Shown here piece by piece: positions 46,901 through 56,808 of a DNA stretch of 64,000 nt. How positions within the stretch are numbered: the stretch's first letter is position 1; each line of letters starts with the position of its first letter. The translations under genes were made by a program, and so were the position numbers. Origin of the DNA: Pontederia crassipes (Eukaryota > Streptophyta > Magnoliopsida > Commelinales > Pontederiaceae); contig CM060196.1 in the NCBI GenBank assembly GCA_030549335.1, forward strand, positions 14,647,501 to 14,711,500, read 5' to 3'. Under the pieces are notes generated by a model. That model ran no database searches. It was given only the letters and a program-made list of their open reading frames with translations, and was not told the DNA's origin.

Positions 46901-49900
46901 GTCTGTAAATAAGACCTTTTTATGCCCAGTCTTTATATCAAAATGAAGAATCTGTAACTTGGAATGAGATCTATTGAGAACCTGAGCTGTAAGTGAATTA
47001 TCAGGCATCCAATTTACTCTAGCTAGATACTCTGCCTCGACATTGTTCTCCTTGTCACCACAAAGAAGATCCATCCAAACAACATCTCCACCGTAGGCTG
47101 GAATAACTCCTAGTCGAACTTTCACATTATCTGCTCCAGTGAAAGGATATGCATGGTCCTCCTGTGCATCTGAACCGACACTACTTTTACCCTGATGCAT
47201 GATTCTGTAAAGAGGTATGTCTGATGAATCTACTTCAGTAAATGCAATGTATTTGCTGTCAGGAGACCACCAAAATCCTGTCTTCCTGTCCATTTCCTCC
47301 TGTCTCCATAAACAAAAAGACAATTGAGATGCCAAGAAACGAATGAACATATAACTACACAGTGATTCCACTAAGAGACCGAGGAAAATTCACCTGTGCA
47401 ATGTATTCAGCAAGACCATGAGTCTGAAAAGATCAAAATATCAGCCTGTCAGATACTGATATTGTACATGAATATGATATTTTATTTCTATTTATCAAAT
47501 TAAGGAAATATAATTATCTAAAACAATTGGATTACTTCCATTTCGTGATTTATCTAACCTGAACAATTTTTTTTACATCACCAAGCCAAAATCTTTTCTA
47601 TTAGGATTTCTCCTTTATTTATCCAATCATGTTTTTACCCATTTAATCATTTGGAAACAAATAAAAGATCAATAAATATGCTTACTGTAAAAGGCAAACT
47701 AAACTAAAAAGTACGTTTTCTAGTTAGCGAGTGGGGGATTAGGAAGTAATTCTTCTAGATCTCTTTCTCACTGGTATGTTTCATAGATTTCAGCTCTGTT
47801 AATACAAATTGGATCGCCACCCAATTTCAGTAATCATCCTTCCCCCCTTTTCAAATAAAATAAAATAAAAGTATACCCTTTTGTTAATAAGTGTAGTTAG
47901 AAAAAATATTAATCAAGGTTAAAAATGTAATTAGGTAAATAAAAGTAACATAATAAAAAAAATTGATTTCTTTTTGAGAAGAAAACATAATAAATTAATA
48001 AATAAACTAAAACTTTGTGTCAAACAGTGGTAATTGAGTCATTGACTATATGATTAATTTTAGTTTTTATATGGAAATAAGTCATAATTCTAGAGAGTAA
48101 ATGAAAATAACCAGAAAAGAGAAGAAAGAGAAAATTAACAAGAAAAGAGTAGAGAGCTTACTTTCTCAAAAAAAAAGAAGAAGAGAGAGATTATGCAAGC
48201 AGGTAGAATATTCTTTCGCATCATACAAACATACAAGTAACTAATTAACTATAAATAATAACATTATATGGAGAAATGGTTGTTAATTGAATGGCTATTT
48301 CAAAGGTTCATATACAATGTATCACAAATAAAGGTTACACCATATGGGCTGGAGCATTGGTGGCAGATGCCTTGGAATAATTAAGTACCCAAAAGGCCAT
48401 AAGAGCACACAGTAATATACAATGAACTTGAAAGATGATTTGATCCTTCAACGTCAACACCCAAATAGCACCTTTTTAGCAATCACTGAGCACATGATAA
48501 AAATGTTCTGTGCTGAAAAATCAACATAAAGTAGCATTTAACACTACTAAAACTTCCAAGTACTGTTTGAATTTGAGGCATAGTTGGTTCCCACAAATTT
48601 GAAGTAAATTATGTTCAACTAAAAGCATAAGAACACACTTCAACTAATGATACAACACATCGTAAAATGAATGAGCAGGCAATCTAAACCACAACAGGCC
48701 AAATTTGATACTGCTCGAGCAATACTAAAAATCTACAAGATACAAACTAAGCACAAGTGCATACTATGACAGCTGTATGGTTTGATGCAGTATGTGTACA
48801 TGGTCCATGCATACTATTACTAGCAAATCCAATGTCTTATTCTGTTGGAAAACATGAACCCTCTTGTGTTGGGTAATCATCATCCTTCCGAAGGATCATA
48901 ATCATATATTTGTCCTTTTAAAGTATTGAAGTAAGAAGTACATAAAAAAGCTGGTTTTCCCATTAACATTGACTTTTAAAATTCCAACTTCTCATCTTTG
49001 AATTCAACACTATAAGGAGGATGCCTCAAAATGAAATTCAGGGACATAAGGCTCATGTGCTTGGTGCACTAAATAATTCATAGAAAAACTAACCGTGGAC
49101 ACAAAAAAAGCCAATGTCTCTCATGGTTATCCTGTTTTCACTCTTACTCTACTTCCTATATTTCTACTGAGGTCAACAACTCAAGCCACTAAAGAGCAGA
49201 AAAGAACACATTTTATAAGAAGTACAAGATTGCTTTGGTGGTAGCAAGGCTTGGAAGATTGTTCAGAGGTGGGGTTCGAAACTTGACCCCCCCCCCCCCC
49301 CCCCCCCACCCACCCACCCACCCACCCACAATACCATCTTTTTCCCTCTCAAAAAAAAAACAAGGTACGATAGTTGTCCTTGGATGTCATGGTGTTTTAT
49401 ATTGAAAGAAACAGTTAGGGGAGAACTCATCATTGATCAACTGACTTAGAATATTTTTAACCTTTGATTTCCATGACACTTGCATCTATGGTTTCCAATA
49501 TTTTTCTGAAATGATAAAATGATTATGCTACTCGCAATTGGAAGAACAGATGCAGATTTTTACCAATTGTTGGATTCTAATCAACAAAATCTAATATCTA
49601 GTTTCCAGCACAGATGTAGCCAAACTCAAGCTGAGTAACACATTCTACTCCTAGAATGTTTTCTTCCTCTACAAAGCCCATCTCCTCTCAGCTTATGAGG
49701 AGGACTGCAGAGTCTTCGTGAAGAAAAAAGTCATAGAGTCTGCTTTTGCTGTTAATTTCTATCACAAGGATCTAGATTAGGTGTGGCGACTGGCGTCTAT
49801 GAATCACTTTGATTTGCTTCATATAACTTGTCATCTTCCTCAAAAGGCATTGTCCTATATGATGTGAACAATTTCATTTCTGATTCTACTTTTTTCTACT

Positions 49901-50853
49901 GCATCGATACATTTACCTATAAATTCACATTTCAGCTATGTCCTTATATTGTTAGAACACATAACTTCCTCAAAAAAAAAATGAAGGATGGCATCCTTAA
50001 CTCCAGAGTGACACAAGTAGATCTAGACTACAGAGATGATCATCAGTCTATAATCGAACTGGAGGGGGAGAATACCTAATGGCTAGACACTGCAAAGCAA
50101 AAAAGTTGATGACCATATATGTGAAAAGGGATGCTATCTGATGACACCCAATTCAAAAGGTAGGAGAATTCACTGCCTTGCAGAATTTCATATTGAAGGA
50201 TGGAAGAACAATTGAACATAAAAGCTAGATATTTTATTGTCTGAATAACTATCCGTGCTCTAGATGTTTTCAACCCTTCTCTTTGACATTATGTGGATGG
50301 AAATGAAACTAGAAACTGTTGATTATATTCTACTAATTAAATCAATAGTGACAAATTCACTAATCTGAAGTGAGACATTCCAGTTCCTAAAAAGGATTAC
50401 CTAACAAAATCTCCTTAGAGTGTCGTTATATACAGGCTTGCTTTACAAATGATCTGCTTATTGTGCAATTATGAACATGTATTTCAATTTAGAAACCTTT
50501 TTGCCCCTGCCTACAACACAGATCTTATCTCATTCTCATAGTTCCTGAAAAGAGAACCTTGTTCCTAGGAGAAGAAACGTGCATAATGGCATATTATTTT
50601 ATTTCATAAACTGTGAGAAAACATGAAGCATCATGAGAACAAATTCTAACCTTCCCAGTTCCGCTGGCACCGAAAGTCAACTGCTTGGTTTCACCATCGG
50701 CCAAATACACCACATGAAGTTCAACATCCTTGACAAACGCAAGCATATTTCCATCCGGAGATAAATGTGGATCAATGATTGGCGATCCAGGAGAGCTTGG
50801 AAGTTTGAGCTCCGGTTCAGAACCCCCCACTTCCTGGAAATATATCTGTCAAA

Positions 50854-50893
<40 letters not shown>

Positions 50894-51557
50894 ATGTGTT
50901 AATGCGATCAAAAGAGCAGCACCAGTAAACATTTTGGCAAGGAAAACAACGTCCGGCTATCAAGAATTAAATTTTAGATACCAATTGAGAAGAAACAAAC
51001 TAACTATATCATGTAAACGAACTGGAAAGAGCTAATTGTATCAAACGACTTGCCCCGGCAGGCAATGGCACCATTATGGTGGGCTTCGCAGAGACGTAGC
51101 TAGAAGACGAAGAGCACTTCGCCCTCCACTCGTACCTCGTCACTCCCAACCCCATCTCCCTGGTCCGCTCCCTCCTCAGCTTCTCCTCCGCCGAGAGGTT
51201 ACTCTCGTCGAGACCCCCGCCGTCCGGGGCGCCGAAGAACAGCTCCTGCCGCCGCGTCGCGATATCGTAGGTGAAGACCTTCCGGTAAAGGGTGCGGTCA
51301 GGGCTGAATAGATAAGAGACGAGGCGGTCGTCGGGACTGAAGCCGATGACGGAAGGGACGGCGCAGCCCGGAAGAGGGTAATGTACGATCTCCTCCACGG
51401 GGAAGGGGCATGGCTCATCGTTGAGGTCGGCGATCGACATATCGCCGTCGTCTCCCGCGAAGCACCGCTGTTTCTTAGCGACAACCTTTTCTTCCTCCCT
51501 CAAATAGTTCACCGGCACCGCCTCCTCCGCCGCTGCTGCCTTTGTGCAGGCTTGCAT
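43981..51557 (-). CDS. S9 family serine peptidase, dipeptidyl peptidase IV (DPP8/9)-like
   Basis: Exons 51557-51054, 50845-50651, 47423-47394 (30 nt), 47299-46193 and 44532-43981, all introns phase 0; product 795 aa. The N-terminal part is a beta-propeller (DPPIV_N type). QEEMDR places the double Glu (E244-E245, at the exon 3/4 join) that binds the substrate amino terminus in DPP-type enzymes. The C-terminal alpha/beta-hydrolase domain has GWSYGG (nucleophile S665), HGMLDENVH (D740) and DERHMPR (H772), so the triad is complete. It should release N-terminal dipeptides, probably in the cytosol as no signal peptide is evident. Intron 1 has a GC donor (GGG|GCAAGT); the frame and the PAGIYFQEVGG junction require it. 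The ATG at 51557 is chosen because the open frame extends further upstream but has no earlier ATG for at least 180 bp. Confidence 0.92.
45034..45211 (+). mobile_element. Au-like SINE, copy 1 (intron 4 of the S9 peptidase gene)
   Basis: A 178-bp element starting CTCCGCC and ending in (TTG)n. It contains AGCCGGTCCCAAGCCCGG and GCCGACCCCACATAGTGGGA. A perfect 16-bp target duplication TGCATTTACTTTCAAA flanks it at 45018-45033 and 45212-45227. Length, tail and target duplication fit a SINE; the Au-type family name is from memory of similar plant repeats. Confidence 0.8.
45429..45602 (-). mobile_element. Au-like SINE, copy 2, opposite orientation
   Basis: A 174-bp element, near-identical in reverse complement to the copy at 45034. 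Its (CAA)n end is on the left. A perfect 18-bp target duplication TGCATTTCAATTTGTATC flanks it at 45411-45428 and 45603-45620, proving an independent insertion. About 217 bp separate the two copies. Confidence 0.8.
49287..49329 (-). repeat. C21 homopolymer plus (CCCA)n, G-quadruplex-type on the transcribed sense strand
   Basis: Twenty-one C are followed by about five ACCC units, within intron 2 of the S9 peptidase gene. In the pre-mRNA this reads (GGGT)n followed by G21, a strong G-quadruplex pattern. The homopolymer length may be imprecise in any assembly. Confidence 0.85.
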
Positions 51558-52108
51558 CAGGGGACGGGCTGACGCCCGGAGAGAGAGAGGGGCACGTCTC
51601 GAGATCGCCGGAGAGATCACCGGGAACCTAAAGAACGCGTCGTCTCCGTCCGGTGGCGATCGGATTGAGAGGGGAGAGAAAGAGATCCAGCGGTCCCTCT
51701 TGGCATATTTGTGTTCTATTTTTTTGTCGGATAAAATGGGGGAACTTACCCTTCAGCGCCGCGCCATTTTACACATGAAAAATCGGCGTGAAATCGCGTG
51801 AACCGAAGGACGTTCAACTGAATCGGCGGGCGCGTGAACCGGTCGTCTTCGGTCGATAATAAAAAGGGTCGGCAGTAAAAATTTCGCCTCTTTCTCCCTC
51901 ATTTTCTCCCTCCCTCTTTCTCCCCTCCTCGCGCGATGACGATCGACACGGCGTCCGGCGACTTCGACGACGACGTCCGCCAACTTCGACGACGACATCC
52001 GCGCGACCACGACCGGTCGCGACACGATCCGCGCCGAAGGGGCACCGCCGACCAGATCCGCGCGACGAGACGACGACAACGACGAGGAGGTACTTTCCAA
52101 CTAGATCT

Positions 52109-52191
52109 GCCGCCGCCCTTCGTCCTCCGCCGCCGACCACCGCGCGAGCACCGCCGCCGCCCTTCGTCCTCCGCCGCCGACCACCGCGCGA
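52109..52191. repeat. Tandem duplication, 44-bp unit, in the left GC-rich arm
   Basis: GCCGCCGCCCTTCGTCCTCC followed by GCCGCCGACCACCGCGCGA occurs at 52109 and again at 52153. Confidence 0.85.
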
Positions 52192-52860
52192 CGACATTCG
52201 ACGCTTCGAATCTCCGATCGACACCGCCTCGTTCGATGGAACCGGTCGTCGGCGGTCTCCTTCGACCAGATTTGGTCGGCGGCGGCCTCGCTCGACCAGA
52301 TCCGGCCACCCTGCTATGCTCGCACGTCCCCGCCCGCACACCGCCGCCCCCCTTGCTGCGCTCGCACGACCCCACCCGCACGCCGTTGGCCGCCCGCCCG
52401 CCCGTCATGCCGATCTCGCAAGCCGTCGCCCACCCTGTCGCTCCGTCCCGTCGAGGACCGCGCCGCCGCCCGCCCGCCGAGCTCCTGGCCGTCGACAGAT
52501 CCGCAGACCGTTCGACCGTTCGATGCCCTAATTTTTGTCTAATTTGTGTAATCATAAGTGTCAATTGCAATTTGTAATTGTAATGTTGTAATTGTTAATT
52601 TTGAGTTGTAATGAAGGATGTTTGTGTTGCAATCTAGAGTGGATTGATGTTTGTGTTGCAGTCTAGAGTGGAGAGCATGAAAAAGTGGGATGATGTTTCA
52701 AAAGTCATTGATTTTTGTGGCGTCGACCGCTTTTTTCTGTTGAGATTGAATTGTAAGACGATATTGTATTGGGGAAGCTCATTCATGATAACATTTCAAC
52801 TTTCATACCGCATTTCCCAATTTCATTTTTAATGCACAATTAACATCTCAATTTCACTAA

Positions 52861-52949
52861 CATTCTTCATTCACAATTCACAACAAAATTCATTGAAATA
52901 CAATGAAACATTCTTCATTCACAATTCACAACAAAATTCATTGAAATAT
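52861..52949. repeat. Tandem duplication, 48-bp unit, in the AT-rich centre
   Basis: CATTCTTCATTCACAATTCA followed by CAACAAAATTCATTGAAATA occurs at 52861 and again at 52909. Confidence 0.9.
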
Positions 52950-53049
52950 AATTATCAATTGCAGACGAAATCATCGCACGAAATCATCGGTGTGCGACGT
53001 CGAGATCAGTCAGCGACCGTGCGAAGAAGTGCGGCGCCGTGCGGCGAAG

Positions 53050-53490
53050 GGCGGCGGAGGCGGTGCGTGCGACGAAGGGTGGCGGCGGCGGCGGTGCGTG
53101 CGACGAAGGGCGGCGACGTGCGAGTGGGGAGGGCGGCGGCGTGCGAGCGGTGAGGGCGGCGGCGTGTGAGCGGGGAGGGCGTCTTCGTGCGAGCGGGGAG
53201 GGCGGCCGGCGGCGGATCTGTCGGCAAAGACAGGTTGGCCCAAGATTAAAATCGGCAAAGGAACATACACCAAAGAAGAGCGGATCTGTCGGAGAGTACC
53301 TCGTGGTTGTCGTCGTCGCGGATCTAGTCGGCCTGCGGTCGAAGAAGAGCAGATCTGGTCGTCGTGGTAGCGGATCTGGTCGGCGGCGGCGGTGGTGGCG
53401 CGGATCTGGTCATGGTGACGTGTGGTGGCGCGGATCTGGTCGTGGTGGCGCGGATCTGGTCGGCGGCGGTGGTCGCCGGCGTGGTGGTGG
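53050..53490. repeat. GC-rich minisatellites in the right arm
   Basis: Two overlapping kinds are seen. At about 53095-53210 there are degenerate units around GCGTGCGAGCGGGGAGGGCG. At about 53350-53465 there are five copies of GATCTGGTC, four of them within GCGGATCTGGTC. Open frames here on both strands follow the repeat period. Confidence 0.8.
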
Positions 53491-53800
53491 TGCGTGGTTG
53501 AGCTGATCGTGTCGCTTCGGCGGTGGTCGCCGGACGTCGTCGTCGTCGCGCGAGGAGGGGAGAAAGAGAGAGAGAGAAAATAAGGGGAGAAAGGGCGAAC
53601 ATTTCACTGCGCGGATCAATTTATCAACCGGTTCATGAACGGCCGGTTCACGCACGGCCGGTTCGACGGACGGCCGGTTCACGCTGTTTTTTTATCTCAA
53701 GTGGCGGTTTTTTATCTAAAACGGCGCCCGTCCGATCGGACGGGCGCCGTAAAATGGGGGTATGTTAAATGGGGGAACCCTCGTTTTATCCTTTTTTGTC

Positions 53801-56757
53801 TATTTGGGAAATTTATTTTACCGTCACCACTATTTTATTAATTAAAAATATTTTTTTAATTTATGAAGAAAGTGATATTTTCACGCCTGGAGGTTGAAAA
53901 CAGATCGTTTTTTGATCCATTTGGTGGTGGCCACAGAAGTGAAATAAGAGAAAAGTTACCCCCAAAAAAGTGAATAACAGAAGATGGAACAATTTATTAT
54001 TAAAAATACATTTATTATTATTATTTGTCATAGAGATTAGGTAACATCGATAAAGAAAATAAATTATTGATTTGCTATAGATAGGAGTGTATTTCTCATC
54101 CTGAATATTTTCTCTCTTTATTTTAAATTTACTTATGATCTTTCTTACATGCGATTTTTTTTGTTATTTTGTTGTGTTTTTATTTTCTCTTAAGGTAGTT
54201 TTATTTTAATTCTCGATAAAATGTTACCAAAGTAAAGAAGAAGAGTGTATAAGCTGTGTATTATGGTTAAAAATTCAGTCGAAATTAATTTTAATAATAG
54301 TTACAAAATTATGGAAGCGATGTGAAAAATGTTGCCACTTCAATTTAAAACAGTGCGTGTCGGACGTTGGAGTATGGTAACATGATTTAATAATACGCTC
54401 CATTTATTAGTTTCCTTCTTGGATCAAATACCAAAAGAAAATTATTTTCAAAAGGCTTCCATATTTGTTTCTAAGAAAAAAGAACAATATATTATTTTTT
54501 GTTACTAAAAATATTGTTCTTATTTTTTATCATATGAATTAAGATATTTTTTGTCTTGTTTTATAATATTTGATATTATATTAGTAACAAAAGTAGGTTA
54601 CGTTTTTCGTTTTTCACGGGCTTGCTATATATAGGTACATCAACCAGAATAATTATTATATATCGTCTTTTTTAGTACACTAATAATTTTTTGTTGGATG
54701 CTCGAGTCCTCGTATTCAGGGTCGTTTTGCGGGATAAAGAATAAAATATCTCGATATTTCGAGAATACAATCAAATGTATAATAGGATTATAAATTTAGA
54801 AAATAAAAAACTATGTTAAAAAACATAAAACGGTCATTTTTGACCTGGGAAAAAGAATAAATGTATTCTTCTAAAATAGAAGAATACACTTATCCTCTAT
54901 TTTTTAAAAATTTCAACAGTATTTTATTTTTTAAAAAATCAATCATATATTATTATATAAATATTTTTTATTATTATGATATTAAACACCACATATATAA
55001 TAAAATATTTTAAATATAAAATATTATATTTTAAAATTTTATTTTTTTAAAATCAAATGGTAGGTGGAATAAGAATATCTTTACTTTTTTTTAAAAAAAT
55101 ATGATATTTTTTAATTTTATTCTCTTCAATTTTATCCTACATCTAAAAGACTCCTCAGAATTATTAACACTTGATTAATTCGAACTCGAGTTAAAAAGTA
55201 GAACGATATTCGACGGGAGCACAACCCTACTAACTGATTGTGTCAATGAACTTGGTTACTTTAGGCTGTGGTTGGATCGGAACAATCGGCAAGAACAAAG
55301 GTAAGTTCTGCCAAACACTTCAAAAAAATTTGATGGGGCATGCAGGGATTTATATCCCGATCAACGCGATTTGTTCGTTATTGTTCTTGCAAAAAAGTTC
55401 TAGCGAGAGGTCAGAACTTTCGAGACGCCAAGAACTTTTTCCCACACCAAAATGTTTTCCACGCCTCGATGTCAAATGTCAAATCAGTAAGAACTTCCTT
55501 GAGAATTATAGCCAAACACATTTAAGAACTTAAATGTCAAATCAGTAAAAAATGTTCCGATCAACGTAGAACTTTGCCAAACACTCAATCCATACTTATA
55601 CGTCAAATCTTATTAATTCTGACAACTAAAATTCTGGAGTTTCAATGAAGCCAAACACAGCCTAAAAAGAACAAGCGAGTAGTGAAAAAAAGTTCTCATG
55701 AATGCACGCATTTTATTATAATTATTTCAAGCTCCATAAATCACATTTATTTAATAATGATTTCCACTGTTATTATGCTTCAATGCACTTTTATTATGCT
55801 TCAATGCTTCTATGTGTACTACAAATAATCACATTTATTTAAGAATGATTTCCACTTTTAGTACTACGAGTATAATCGCTCAAAGTGAGAATATAATTTG
55901 GAGAGGTAACGTACATTAGAATATGTACATGTATGCATTATCTCAATCTCAATTTAGTGATTTACCCATAGAAAAATATTAAATTTCATTTTATCCATTA
56001 ATCATATATTAGCAAGTCCATGTCCCTTTACATACAAAGAGTTGCCCATTACTCTTGTTATAATAAAGATATGAAATATTTAGACTATAAATCATTTCCA
56101 CGTCACAACTGAGACATTTTTTCATAGTCCGAGTACGACATCGAATTGAGTAAAATTATGATCTCACGCCTCCAATATTGTGTACGGAGCGGAGCATTTT
56201 TTTATTTTCCGTCGTCGGCCACAAGGTGTCCTTATTTAAAAAAAGAAGCAGAAAAATAATTTCTAACAGTTAATCATTGATAAGACTTTTTTGTAATAAA
56301 GGAAAAAGTTCAGGAAATAAGATATATGTGAAATAAAAAATAATAATAAGAAAATACAAAATACACATAATAGATAATATATATATATATATTAAAGTAA
56401 AAATATAAAATAAGATACTTAAACAATATTAAATCAGAATTTTCTAATCAACTACTTGCATCCGTCAAACAAAATAAATGCAATACACTTCCACATTTTT
56501 TTTAGTGATGGGTATTTGCCAAAGAATATGAAAATAGAGATCTCTAAAAGAACCTTTTTATGGCATACAACGCAATTCCACTTGATTTATTTCAAGCATG
56601 CAATTATACAGAAAATAATGTAAACTACATTTTTCATGAATCATTTCTGCCAAATCGTCCGAAACTGATTTACAATCTCTATTCATTTAAAAGAGGTTTT
56701 GTTGGAAGGCGTGACCACGATTTTGTCTGCCTACGAATAATGAAACTAAATGTATAC
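53801..56757. other. Intergenic DNA between the fold-back block and ATG12
   Basis: AT-rich, without a supportable gene. It contains a MITE at 55261-55665. The last part is the 3' side of ATG12. Confidence 0.5.
55261..55665. mobile_element. MITE-like element, 405 bp
   Basis: Terminal inverted repeats of 15 bp with one mismatch: TTAGGCTGTGGTTGG on the left and CCAAACACAGCCTAA on the right. The GGCTGTGTTTGG-type end next to TTA/TAA resembles Tourist (PIF/Harbinger) MITEs, but the flanking trinucleotides read TTA and TAA rather than a direct copy, so the superfamily is unsure. It has no coding capacity. Confidence 0.6.
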
Positions 56758-56760
56758 ACA

Positions 56761-56788
56761 ATGCCATTGGATAGTTAACAACCAGCTT
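56761..56788. repeat. Partial copy of the ATG12 terminal exon in its 3' flank
   Basis: ATGCCATTG...GTTAACAACCAGCTT here repeats the same phrase in the ATG12 last exon (56817-56850), with a short internal deletion. It lies 21 bp beyond the ATG12 stop codon, so it looks like a local duplication of the sequence encoding [11 protein letters not shown]. Confidence 0.7.
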
Positions 56789-56808
56789 CTTCGGTTAGAT
56801 TTATTTCT

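Larger units (their letters stand above)
51730..53790. mobile_element. GC-rich imperfect fold-back block at the 5' end of the S9 peptidase gene, probable DNA transposon
   Basis: The outer arms are inverted relatives. The left arm has GTGAACCGG...CGATAA...GCAGT.AAAATTTCGCC.CTTTCTCCCT. The reverse complement of the right arm has TGAACCGGTTGATAAATTG...GCAGTGAAATGTTCGCCCTTTCTCCC. Inside them GC-rich CCG/CGG arrays (left about 51940-52530, right about 53010-53520) face each other, with AGATCTG/CAGATC half-motifs in opposite senses. The centre (about 52540-52980) is AT-rich. AAATGGGGGAAC occurs near both outer edges in direct orientation. I found no clean target duplication, so exact ends and superfamily (perhaps a Mutator-like non-autonomous element) are undecided. 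Long open frames on both strands are repeat shadows. Confidence 0.5.

Noticed and set aside
49828..50079. 83-codon + strand frame inside intron 2 of the peptidase gene
   Set aside because: Opposite to the host gene, with no family motif and no repeat termini around it.
51555..51620. Earlier start of the DPP IV-like protein at 51620
   Set aside because: The codon there is GTG. No ATG precedes 51557 in the upstream in-frame sequence I read (to about 51750), so 51557 is the first plausible start.
51814..53682. Many 80-220 codon Arg/Ala/Pro-rich frames in the fold-back block
   Set aside because: Several frames are open at once on both strands, driven by CGG/CCG repeats, with no domain.
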